Assembly: GCF_019396385.1 (NCBI RefSeq)
Contig: NZ_JAHKRN010000001.1
Span: forward strand, 342,344 to 406,343
From: Nonomuraea harbinensis
GTDB taxonomy: Bacteria; Actinomycetota; Actinomycetes; Streptosporangiales; Streptosporangiaceae
Direction of reading: 5' to 3'
Length of the DNA stretch: 64,000 nucleotides
The first letter of the stretch is position 1; each line of letters begins with the position of its first letter. Made by a program: the position numbers and the translations under genes. Below, in pieces: positions 56,979 through 64,000 of this stretch. Below the pieces are notes generated by a model. It was given only the letters and a program-made list of their open reading frames with translations. It was not told the DNA's origin and made no database searches.

Positions 56979-58580
56979 TTACTGCCCAGCCACCTCATGG
57001 CCCCCGTAGGTGGCGTCTGGCGCCAGGGCCCCGAGTTCCAGTTCCAGCAGCAAGCGGTGCGTCGGCTTGTCCAGCGTGATGCCGAACAGTTCCTGCGCGC
57101 GCCTGATGCGCTTGCGGACGGTGTTCTCGTGCAATGTCAACTCCGCGCCGGCGGCTCGGACGTCTCCGAAGTTCCGCAGGTAGGACAGGAGTGTCGCCCG
57201 GTAGGCGGTGCCGTGCGTGAGGTCGTGGGCGTTGATGACGTTGCCGAAGCCCGTCCGCAGCATCGGATCGCTGCGCACGGCATGGAACAGCCGTTGCTGG
57301 ACGATCTCGGCGTGCAGGTCCCGCGCCGCGTAGCTGTCCGGCCGGGCGCCGGTGTCCCGCAGGTGACTGATGGCCCGGTCGAGGTCGTCGCGTGCCTGGC
57401 GCAGCCCGTCGGGGTCCTTGATGGGTTCACTGCGGACGATCAGCAGATTCGTGTGCAGCAGCCGACTCGCCCGCTGGTGGAAGTGGGTGGCCAGGGTGGA
57501 GACGGTGACCGAGCCGCGTGGTGCGGCCTCCAGCAGCACGTACATCCGGTCCTTGACCATGCTGATGGTCGGCTCGTGGCCGAGGGAGCGGGCGTCGAGT
57601 TCGAGCAGACCGAGGGCGCGCAGCAGGCCCGCCCGGTGGTCGGGCCGGTGGTCTGGCCGGTGATCGGGGTTCGCGGTCTCGGCGAGGCAGAGCAGGCTTG
57701 CCGGCAGGGGCAGGGCGCGGTCGGCGTGGCCCGGGTGCTGCAGCGCCGTGTGCAGGGCGGCGTTGCGGCTTTCCTGGTCGGCGTCCAGGTGCCGGCGGAT
57801 GGTGAGCAGGTGCAGCGCGGCGAGCTTGGCCGCGGTGGCGAGAACGGCTTCGCTGTCGGTGATGGCGTCCTCGTCGGGGAAGGTCGCCCAGAGCGAGCCG
57901 AGGGCCGTGTCGCCGGCGCGGATCACGACGGCCAGCCGCGGGTGGTAGCCGTCGCGGCGGATGAGCTTGACGGAGTCGCTGCGCCACAACTCGTCGGTCA
58001 GGTGGTGGGGCAGCGCGTGGTCGGGTACCTGCCTTGACAGGATGCCCACCCGGCGGGTCTCATCGATGGGCTGGCCGGGCAGATTGGAGTAGGCGACGAT
58101 CGTCTGGTTGGTGTCCATGATTGCCACTGCGCCGCCGCAGATCGAGGCGACCGAGTTGGCCAGGGAGAACAGGTCGCCACCGGCGGGGTCGGTGGCGGGC
58201 TCGCCGGTGGTCGGCTGGGTGGCCAGCAGCGTGGAGACGAGGCCGTACAAGCGGCTCCAGGGGATCTCCGGATTGACCACCACGACCGTGGTTCCCGCCG
58301 CGCGCGCCTGCTCGATGATCTCGGTGGGCAGGCCGGTCGCGCATTTGACCGCCAGTGCTCCGCTCGTCTCTGCGGCCAGTCGCAGCGCTTGGCCGACGGC
58401 CTTGGCGGAGGAGAGGTCGAGGCCGAGTGCGAGGAGCAGGCATTGCGGCGCGGCCGGTTCGAGGGCACTGCCGTCGAGAAGTTCGACGCCGGCCACCGCG
58501 AGCTGCGCATCGCCGGTCGCGAGCTGAACGAGGTCCGGGCGCAGCGTCTCGAGCAGGGTCGCCAGCGTCATGGTGGCCAT
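56979..58580 (-). CDS. PucR family transcriptional regulator
   Basis: 533 residues from an ATG at 58580 (MATMTLATLLETLRPDLVQLATG). N-terminal PucR sensor (AGVELLDGSALEPAAPQCLLLALGLDL), a GAF-like middle (AIMDTNQTIVAYSNLPGQPIDETRRVGIL), and the C-terminal HTH_30 (LLSYLRNFGDVRAAGAELTLHENTVRKRIRRAQELFGITL). A short repeat DHRPDHRPDHRAG lies about residue 305. Such proteins activate degradation genes. It is divergent from the MBL/dehydrogenase/MHS operon. Confidence 0.9.
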   Translation of the reverse strand: MATMTLATLLETLRPDLVQLATGDAQLAVAGVELLDGSALEPAAPQCLLLALGLDLSSAKAVGQALRLAAETSGALAVKCATGLPTEIIEQARAAGTTVVVVNPEIPWSRLYGLVSTLLATQPTTGEPATDPAGGDLFSLANSVASICGGAVAIMDTNQTIVAYSNLPGQPIDETRRVGILSRQVPDHALPHHLTDELWRSDSVKLIRRDGYHPRLAVVIRAGDTALGSLWATFPDEDAITDSEAVLATAAKLAALHLLTIRRHLDADQESRNAALHTALQHPGHADRALPLPASLLCLAETANPDHRPDHRPDHRAGLLRALGLLELDARSLGHEPTISMVKDRMYVLLEAAPRGSVTVSTLATHFHQRASRLLHTNLLIVRSEPIKDPDGLRQARDDLDRAISHLRDTGARPDSYAARDLHAEIVQQRLFHAVRSDPMLRTGFGNVINAHDLTHGTAYRATLLSYLRNFGDVRAAGAELTLHENTVRKRIRRAQELFGITLDKPTHRLLLELELGALAPDATYGGHEVAGQ

Positions 58581-58605
58581 GGTCACCCCCGAGGATAGGT
58601 GTGCA

Positions 58606-58639
58606 ATCCGACACCAAGATCTCCATTTCCGGGTCGGAT
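58606..58639. promoter_or_regulatory. Inverted repeat ATCCGAC / GTCGGAT in the PucR-operon intergenic region
   Basis: Seven-base arms at 58606-58612 and 58633-58639, 20 bases apart, between the divergent PucR gene and the catabolic operon. Probable PucR site. Confidence 0.45.
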
Positions 58640-58724
58640 CAGACATTGTTTCACATGCGGCTTTCCCGCACTGTTGTCCCACCCGGTTTTGTCCCTCCGA
58701 CGCCCCCACCAGGAGGATCGCCAG

Positions 58725-59729
58725 ATGCCCCCTCGCCTTGCCGTGCCCGCCGCCGGAATGACCCGGCGTCAATTCGGCCGGTTCGCCGCCCTCGGCCTCG
58801 CCACCGGCGCGGGCATGATCGCGACGGTCGCTCCGGCCACGGCGCAGACCGCTGCCGACTACTACGCGCAAGCCCGTGAGCTGGCCGGCGACAACCCTGT
58901 CCTGCTGGCCCTGATCGCGGCGCTGACCAAGGGATACTCGCCCCCGCGGCCCGCGGCTCCCGCACCGCAGAAGATCTTCGATGACCTCGCCGTGCTCAGC
59001 GTAGGCTCGGTCTCCTGCCTGGCGATCTTGACCAGCGGCGGGATCGTCCTGATCGACGCCCTCAACTCCGCTGCAGAGGCCGAGAGCGTCATCGCCGGCG
59101 GCCTGTCCTCGCTGGGAGCCGACCCGGCGACCATCAAGTACGTCGTGGTCACCCACGGTCATGGCGACCACTACGGCGGCGCGCAGTACCTGGCCGGCCG
59201 CTACGGGGCCCGGGTGCTCATGGCGCCCGCGGACTGGAATCTCATCGCCGGCGTGCCCGGCGCACCGGCCCGTGACCTGGACATCACGAACGGCCAGCGG
59301 CTCACGCTCGGCGCCACCACCATCCAGTTGTGTTACACGCCCGGCCACACCCCCGGCACGGTATCGCCGATCTTCCCGGTCACGTGGGAGGGCACCCGCC
59401 ATATGGCGATGTCGTGGGGAGGTACCAATCCGCCCGCGGCGCTCGTCTCCTTGCGCACCTACCTGACCTCGGTGCTGTCCTTCCGCAACCGGACGCGACG
59501 CGCCGGCGTGGACGTGGAGGTGTCCACCCACCCGTTCGTCGACTACGGCCTGGAACGCATGCAACAGCTGCGTACCCAGCCCCGCGGCGCCAACCCGTTC
59601 GTGCTCGGCCAGGCGGGCATGGACACCTACATGGCCGTCATGGAGGCCATGCTGCGCGGCCGGCTGGCCGACGCGGCGGGCACGACCGCAGCAGCGGCGG
59701 AGGCAGTGGCGGGGGATTCGTGCTGCTGA
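58725..59729 (+). CDS. Tat-exported MBL-fold metallohydrolase
   Basis: 334 residues from an ATG at 58725 after AGGAGG. Twin-Arg signal TRRQFGRFAALGLATGAGMIATVAPATA. Metal site THGHGDHYGG (HxHxDH), YTPGHTPGT and a third His region EVSTHPFVDYG. Resembles secreted subclass-B3-like hydrolases and lactonases; not a proven beta-lactamase. First gene of the operon; overlaps the dehydrogenase start by 10 bases. It may open a lactone or ester outside the cell to supply the hydroxyacid oxidised by the next gene (inference). Ends with GDSCC. Confidence 0.88.
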   Translation: MPPRLAVPAAGMTRRQFGRFAALGLATGAGMIATVAPATAQTAADYYAQARELAGDNPVLLALIAALTKGYSPPRPAAPAPQKIFDDLAVLSVGSVSCLAILTSGGIVLIDALNSAAEAESVIAGGLSSLGADPATIKYVVVTHGHGDHYGGAQYLAGRYGARVLMAPADWNLIAGVPGAPARDLDITNGQRLTLGATTIQLCYTPGHTPGTVSPIFPVTWEGTRHMAMSWGGTNPPAALVSLRTYLTSVLSFRNRTRRAGVDVEVSTHPFVDYGLERMQQLRTQPRGANPFVLGQAGMDTYMAVMEAMLRGRLADAAGTTAAAAEAVAGDSCC

Positions 59730-62584
59730 CTTCCCGATCGGATCGCGGCGACGTCGCCGAACTGGTCACGGCGGTCGGCGCGGAGAACGTGCTGACGTCG
59801 GCCACCGACCTGATCCGTTACTCCGCCGATGCGAGCCCCTACCACCAGGTGCCCCGGGTGGTGGTGCTGGCCCGCACCGGCGACGACGTCGCCGCCGTCT
59901 TCCGGTTCGCCTCCAGCACCGGGCGGCGGGTCGTCCTGCGCGCCGCCGGAACCAGCCTCAACGGCCAGGCGCAGGGCGACGACATCCTGCTCGACGTCCG
60001 CCGCCACTTCGACCACGCGACGGTGGAGGAGGACGGCGCGATCCTGCGCAGCGCGCCCGGGATGGTGCTGGCCCGGGCGAACGCCCGCCTGGCCCGCTAC
60101 GGGCGCATGCTCGGCCCCGACCCGGCCAGCAGCGCGGCGGCCTGCGTCGGCGGCGTGGTGGCCAACAACGCCAGCGGCATGACCTGCGGCGTGCACGCCA
60201 ACTCCTACCAGACGGTGGAGTCCCTGCGGATCGTGCTGCCGTCGGGGACCCGGATCGACACCGCTGCCCACGACGCCGACCAGCGCCTGACCGAGGCCGA
60301 ACCCGAACTGGTCGCCCAGCTGCTCGCGATCCGCGATGAGATCCGCGCCGACCCGCAGCTCACCGCACGCATCCGGGCCAAGTTCGCCATCAAGAACACC
60401 AGCGGATACCGGCTGGACGCCTTCATCGACGGCGACACCCCGGCGCAAATCGTGCGCGGGCTCCTCGTCGGCTCCCAGGGCACGCTGGGATTCCTGGAAG
60501 AGATCACCTTCCGCACCGTGCCCAGTCCCAGGCAGGCGAGCACGGCCTTCCTGCACTTCGCCGACCTGGCCGCCGCCGCGGCGGTCGTCCCCGCCATGAT
60601 GGACCTCGGCGCGCGGGCCGCTGAACTGCTGGACAACCTCTCGCTGCGCGCCACCCGTACCATCGGCGGCGCCCCCGCCTGGATGCATGAGATCGGCGAC
60701 GACGACGCCGGGCTGCTGGTGGAGTTCCGCTCCGGCGACCGGGCCGAGCTGGACCGCTTCGAGCACCAGGCCCGCGAACTCCTCGACGGCGTCGTCCTGC
60801 ACGGCGATTTCACCCGCGACGCCAAGACCGCGGGCGGCTTCTGGGCCGTACGCAAAGGACTGCTCACCGCCCTGGGCGCGAACCGGCCCCCGGGCACGAT
60901 CCTGCTCGGCGAGGACGTCTGCGTGCCACCGGCACGGGTCGCCGAGGCGGCGGTCGCGCTGCGCGACATCCTCGCCTGCCACCGGTTCGACGCCTCGGTC
61001 GCCGGGCACGCCTCGGCCGGTAACCTGCACTTCACCATGGTGTTCGACCCGGCCGACCCGGCCGACGTCGAACGGTACGCCCGATGCGTGGAGGACATCG
61101 TCGCGCTGATCGTGGACCGCTTCGACGGCTCGCTGAAGGGCGAGCACGGCAGCGGCCGCAACATGGCACCCTTTCTCAAACGCGAGTGGGGACCCCGGCT
61201 GACCGAGCTGATGCGCCGGGTCAAACGCGCCTTCGACCCGCACGCCATCCTCGGCCCCGGCGTGCTGTTCACCGACGACCCCCGCGCCCACCTGCGCCAC
61301 CTCAAGGCCCTGCCGACCGTGAACCCGCTGCTCGACGGGTGCATCGAATGCGGCTTCTGCGAGCCGGTATGCCCCAGCCGTGACTTGACCACCACCCCGC
61401 GCCAGCGCATCGTCCTGCAACGCGAGATCGCCCGCCGCGGCGGCTCGGACGCCGAGCTGGAAGGCGAGTACGGCTACGCGGCTGTCGACACCTGCGCTGC
61501 CGATGGCTCCTGCGCGACGGCGTGCCCGGTCGGCATTGACACCGGCCACGCGATGAAGCAACTGCGGCAGGCCCGGCACGGCAGCGCGGCCGGACGCCTC
61601 ACGCTGACCCTCGCACGCCACTGGGCCACGGCCGAGCGCCTCGCGCGCGTCCTGCTGCGGCTGGCCCGGATGCTCGCCGACCTGGCCGGCGATCGGCCGG
61701 TGCGGGCGGTGAGCCTGCTGGCCAGAAGGGTACTCGGAGCGGAGCGCGTACCGGAGTGGCTGCCCGCGACCCCCGGTCCCGCCCCGGCTATCAGCAAGCG
61801 AGGGGACAGACCGGCATCAGCGACGGCCGTCTACATCCCGTCCTGCGTCAACCGCATCTTCGGCGCGCCACCTGGCACGCCGGACTCCACCACGGTGACG
61901 GCCGCCCTGCCCGCCCTCGCCGACCGGGCGGGCCTCACGCTGTGGACGCCCCCCGACCTCGCCGGCGCCTGCTGCGGCACCGTCTGGCACAGCAAAGGCC
62001 ATCGGTCCGCGCACATCCACGCCGCGCGCGACCTCGTGCGGCGCCTGTGGCAATGGTCCGACGCTGGCAGGCTGCCCATCGTGGTGGACGCCGCCTCCTG
62101 CACGCTCGGCATTCTGCGGGAGGTGCCGCCCGCCCTGGAGGACGACGACCGCGCCCGGCACGCCGCCCTCACCGTGCTGGACGCGCTCACCTGGGCGCGC
62201 ACCGACCTGCTGCCGAAGCTCACGCTGACCCGCCGCCTGGCCCGCGCCGTCGTGCACCCGACCTGCGCGATGAGCCACCTCGGCACCTCCGGCGACCTGC
62301 GCGCCGTCGCGGCCGCGATCGCCGAGGAGGTGGTCGAACCCGTCACCGCCACCTGCTGCGGTTTCGCCGGAGACCGCGGCTTCCTGCACCGCGAGCTGAC
62401 CGAGAACGCCACCCGCGCCGAGACCGCCGAACTCGCCGGCGTCACCGCCGACGCCTACCTGAGCGGCAACCGCCCGTGCGAGCTCGGCCTCCAGCACGCC
62501 GGCGGGCACCCGTACGAACATGCCCTGGTGGCACTCGAACGCGTCACCAGACCCCCCAAAGTAAGGAACGGAGCCCCATCGTGA
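59720..62584 (+). CDS. FAD-binding and 4Fe-4S D-2-hydroxyacid (D-lactate-type) dehydrogenase
   Basis: 954 residues from a GTG at 59720. FAD PCMH domain: VVLRAAGTSLNGQAQGDDILLDVRRHFD and GRMLGPDPASSAAACVGGVVANNASGM. The substrate domain holds GHASAGNLHFTMVFDPADP and GEHGSGRNMAPFLKREWG. The C-terminal ferredoxin has two cluster motifs (CIECGFCEPVCPS; CAADGSCATACPVGID), then two CCG-type domains (GACCGTVWHS; TCCGFAGDRGF). This is the GlcD-GlpC fusion layout of FAD/Fe-S D-lactate or D-2-hydroxyglutarate dehydrogenases, feeding electrons to the respiratory chain. Overlaps the MHS gene (GTGA). Confidence 0.92.
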   Translation: MLLTSRSDRGDVAELVTAVGAENVLTSATDLIRYSADASPYHQVPRVVVLARTGDDVAAVFRFASSTGRRVVLRAAGTSLNGQAQGDDILLDVRRHFDHATVEEDGAILRSAPGMVLARANARLARYGRMLGPDPASSAAACVGGVVANNASGMTCGVHANSYQTVESLRIVLPSGTRIDTAAHDADQRLTEAEPELVAQLLAIRDEIRADPQLTARIRAKFAIKNTSGYRLDAFIDGDTPAQIVRGLLVGSQGTLGFLEEITFRTVPSPRQASTAFLHFADLAAAAAVVPAMMDLGARAAELLDNLSLRATRTIGGAPAWMHEIGDDDAGLLVEFRSGDRAELDRFEHQARELLDGVVLHGDFTRDAKTAGGFWAVRKGLLTALGANRPPGTILLGEDVCVPPARVAEAAVALRDILACHRFDASVAGHASAGNLHFTMVFDPADPADVERYARCVEDIVALIVDRFDGSLKGEHGSGRNMAPFLKREWGPRLTELMRRVKRAFDPHAILGPGVLFTDDPRAHLRHLKALPTVNPLLDGCIECGFCEPVCPSRDLTTTPRQRIVLQREIARRGGSDAELEGEYGYAAVDTCAADGSCATACPVGIDTGHAMKQLRQARHGSAAGRLTLTLARHWATAERLARVLLRLARMLADLAGDRPVRAVSLLARRVLGAERVPEWLPATPGPAPAISKRGDRPASATAVYIPSCVNRIFGAPPGTPDSTTVTAALPALADRAGLTLWTPPDLAGACCGTVWHSKGHRSAHIHAARDLVRRLWQWSDAGRLPIVVDAASCTLGILREVPPALEDDDRARHAALTVLDALTWARTDLLPKLTLTRRLARAVVHPTCAMSHLGTSGDLRAVAAAIAEEVVEPVTATCCGFAGDRGFLHRELTENATRAETAELAGVTADAYLSGNRPCELGLQHAGGHPYEHALVALERVTRPPKVRNGAPS

Positions 62585-63900
62585 CGAGTGAACCACGCGC
62601 CATGACCCGCGACGACCGTAAGGTCCTCGCCGGCACCCTGGCCGGCACCACCATCGAGTGGTACGACTTCTTCATCTACGCCCAGGCCGCCGGTCTGGTC
62701 TTCGGCCCGCTCTTCCTGGCCCCGGTCAACGAGCAGGCCCCCGGTCTCGCGACGCTCATCTCGCTGGCCACCATCGGCATCAGCTTCCTGTTCCGGCCGC
62801 TCGGCGCGATCGTCGCTGGCCGCTACGGCGACCGGCTCGGACGCAAGCGCATGCTCGTGCTGACCCTGCTCCTGATGGGCGCGGCCACCATGCTCATCGG
62901 CCTGCTGCCCACCTACGACACGATCGGCGTGGCGGCGCCCATCGCGCTCATCCTGCTGCGCATCCTGCAGGGCTTCTCCGCCGGCGGCGAATGGGGCGGC
63001 GCCGCCCTGCTGTCGGTGGAGCACGCGCCGCGCGAGCGCCGCGGCTGGTGGGGCTCCTTCCCTCAGATCGGCGTGCCGATCGGCCTCATCCTGGCCACGG
63101 GCGTCTTGTGGATCATGAGCACGGTCACCACGCCCGAGCAGTTCCAGGCGTGGGGCTGGCGGGTGCCGTTCCTGCTCTCCCTGGCCCTGATCGTCATCGG
63201 CTACCTGGTGCGGCAGGCCGTGGAGGAGAGCCCGGTGTTCAAGGAGCTGCAGCAGCGCGCCAAGACCTCCTCCGCGCCGCTGCGCGACCTGTTCCGCCAC
63301 AACAGCAAGAACGTGATCCTCACCGCGCTGATCTTCGTGGCCAACAACGCCGCCGGCTACCTGCTCATCGCCTACTTCATCAGCTACGGCACCACCACCC
63401 TCGGCCTGCCCAGGCCTTCCGTCCTGCTCGCCACCGTCGCCGGGTCCGTCGGCTGGCTCGTCTTCACCCTGTACGGCGGGGTGCTGTCGGACCGGATCGG
63501 CCGGGTCCGCACCTTCCAGATCGGCTACGCGCTCATCTTCGTCTGGATGATTCCGCTGTTCCTGCTGATGGAGACCCGCAGCATCTGGCTCTTCACGGTG
63601 GCGATCATCGTCCTGACCATCGGCCTGGGCCTGTCCTACGGGCCCATGTCGGCCATGTACGCCGAGATGTTCCCCGGCTCGGTGCGCTACTCCGGCGTGG
63701 CCATCGGCTACGCCCTCGGCGCCATCCTCGGCGGCGCCTTCGCTCCCACCATCGCCCAGGCCCTGGTGCAGAGCACGGGCTCCGCCTTCTCCGTCGGCGC
63801 CTACATCATGGTGCTGTGCGTGATCTCCCTGGCCGCCGTCACGGCGGTCAAGGAACCGAAGGGCGTCGATCTGGGGCTGACCCAGCAGACGATCGCCTGA
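62581..63900 (+). CDS. MHS-family MFS symporter
   Basis: 439 residues from a GTG at 62581. Family signature GTLAGTTIEWYDFFIYAQAAGLVFGPLF at the N-terminus, GRYGDRLGRKRMLVLTLLLMGAAT in loop 2-3, RILQGFSAGGEWGGAALLSVEHA and GVLSDRIGRVR in loop 8-9; twelve helices. MHS porters bring in organic acids with protons. Last gene of the operon, so it probably imports the acid used by the dehydrogenase. Confidence 0.92.
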   Translation: MTSEPRAMTRDDRKVLAGTLAGTTIEWYDFFIYAQAAGLVFGPLFLAPVNEQAPGLATLISLATIGISFLFRPLGAIVAGRYGDRLGRKRMLVLTLLLMGAATMLIGLLPTYDTIGVAAPIALILLRILQGFSAGGEWGGAALLSVEHAPRERRGWWGSFPQIGVPIGLILATGVLWIMSTVTTPEQFQAWGWRVPFLLSLALIVIGYLVRQAVEESPVFKELQQRAKTSSAPLRDLFRHNSKNVILTALIFVANNAAGYLLIAYFISYGTTTLGLPRPSVLLATVAGSVGWLVFTLYGGVLSDRIGRVRTFQIGYALIFVWMIPLFLLMETRSIWLFTVAIIVLTIGLGLSYGPMSAMYAEMFPGSVRYSGVAIGYALGAILGGAFAPTIAQALVQSTGSAFSVGAYIMVLCVISLAAVTAVKEPKGVDLGLTQQTIA

Positions 63901-63914
63901 CGACGACCGACCGC

Positions 63915-63950
63915 AAAAGCGCGGCTCCGGGTTTCCGGAGCCGCGCTTTT
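63915..63950 (+). terminator. Strong bidirectional Rho-independent terminator
   Basis: Sixteen-base perfect arms (AAAAGCGCGGCTCCGG and its complement) with a GTTT loop, ending in TTTT on both strands, 14 bases after the MHS stop. Serves the operon and probably a convergent gene beyond. Confidence 0.92.
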
Positions 63951-63971
63951 GGCGGCTGAGGGCACGGGCGG

Positions 63972-64000
63972 TCAGCGGACGGCGGCCTCGGCGGGGACCA
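63972..64000 (-). CDS. Possible 3' end of a convergent gene (partial)
   Basis: A frame entering from the right reads VPAEAAVR and stops at 63974-63972, just beyond the bidirectional terminator. Too short to identify. Confidence 0.3.

Noticed and set aside
58606..58639. A CRISPR-like or multi-copy repeat
   Set aside because: Just two inverted arms; no repeat array with spacers is seen anywhere in the window.
56979..59564. Reading the PucR frame as an 861-residue protein
   Set aside because: The extra N-terminal 328 residues lie antisense to the MBL gene and its promoter; the Met at 58580 begins the recognisable PucR domain.

Overview
This is high-GC DNA with strong G/C preference at third codon positions, GTG and TTG starts, ECF41/ECF42-type sigma factors, WYL and PucR regulators, and a pSAM2-like integrative element. 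It is an actinomycete chromosome, most likely of the Streptosporangiales (Nonomuraea or a relative). That placement is inference; no rRNA is present in the window.

Region 1 (1-14.2 kb) is mostly chromosomal. It holds an ECF41 sigma factor (cut by the window edge) beside a 6-hydroxynicotine-oxidase-like flavoprotein. Next come a terpene-cyclase-fold membrane protein, a HIT protein, a PfkB-like kinase and a Nudix hydrolase, then a DinB protein. From 6.7 to 10.5 kb is the most striking system: a MauE membrane redox protein, a TlpA-like thioredoxin, an ABC exporter, a 68-residue peptide with eight cysteines all in its C-terminal 43 residues, and an S26 signal peptidase. This looks like a complete line for making, oxidising, exporting and trimming a disulfide-rich, fulvocin-C-like peptide. 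A DGPF/ECF42 pair, small genes and a collapsed two-component system follow.

Region 2 (14.7-27.6 kb) is an old island. It is bracketed by degraded copies of the 3' part of tRNA-Phe and its terminator. It carries a ruined integrase at its right end and a second, tiny integrase scrap at 21.05 kb. Cargo includes hydrolases with AraC and WYL regulators, a secreted serine protease, an XRE/lipoprotein pair and two amidohydrolase-related genes.

Region 3 (27.55-41.54 kb) is an apparently intact actinomycete integrative and conjugative element (AICE). It is bounded by perfect 50-bp direct repeats at tRNA-Phe. Core genes are GntR (KorSA-like), an SCO3933-like protein, an FtsK-type TraB translocase, a DUF2637 Spd protein, two tiny proteins, a RepSA-type initiator, excisionase and integrase. 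Cargo includes a second serine protease, which shares a palindromic operator with the one in region 2. It also includes two XRE/PLD-like (DUF5919) regulators, a double GntR, an HD hydrolase and a Nudix (Pif-like). A recurring AGACGTCC motif links the promoters of this cargo block.

Region 4 (41.5-46.8 kb) is chromosomal: tRNA-Phe, tRNA-Asp and tRNA-Glu, then a metallophosphoesterase, a minimal metallopeptidase, an MFS exporter, a PspC protein, a glutaryl-CoA-dehydrogenase-like enzyme and tRNA-Lys.

Region 5 (46.7-56.8 kb) is a second, decaying element at tRNA-Lys. It has an N-terminally truncated integrase that reads into the tRNA, a ParB-like protein, a DUF932 protein, a PD-(D/E)XK-like nuclease, a gp3-like protein, a nonsense-mutated small gene and an ISKra4-type insertion sequence.

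Region 6 (57-64 kb) is a catabolic operon: a Tat-exported MBL-fold hydrolase, an FAD/4Fe-4S D-2-hydroxyacid dehydrogenase and an MHS transporter. It ends in a strong terminator and is divergent from a PucR regulator.
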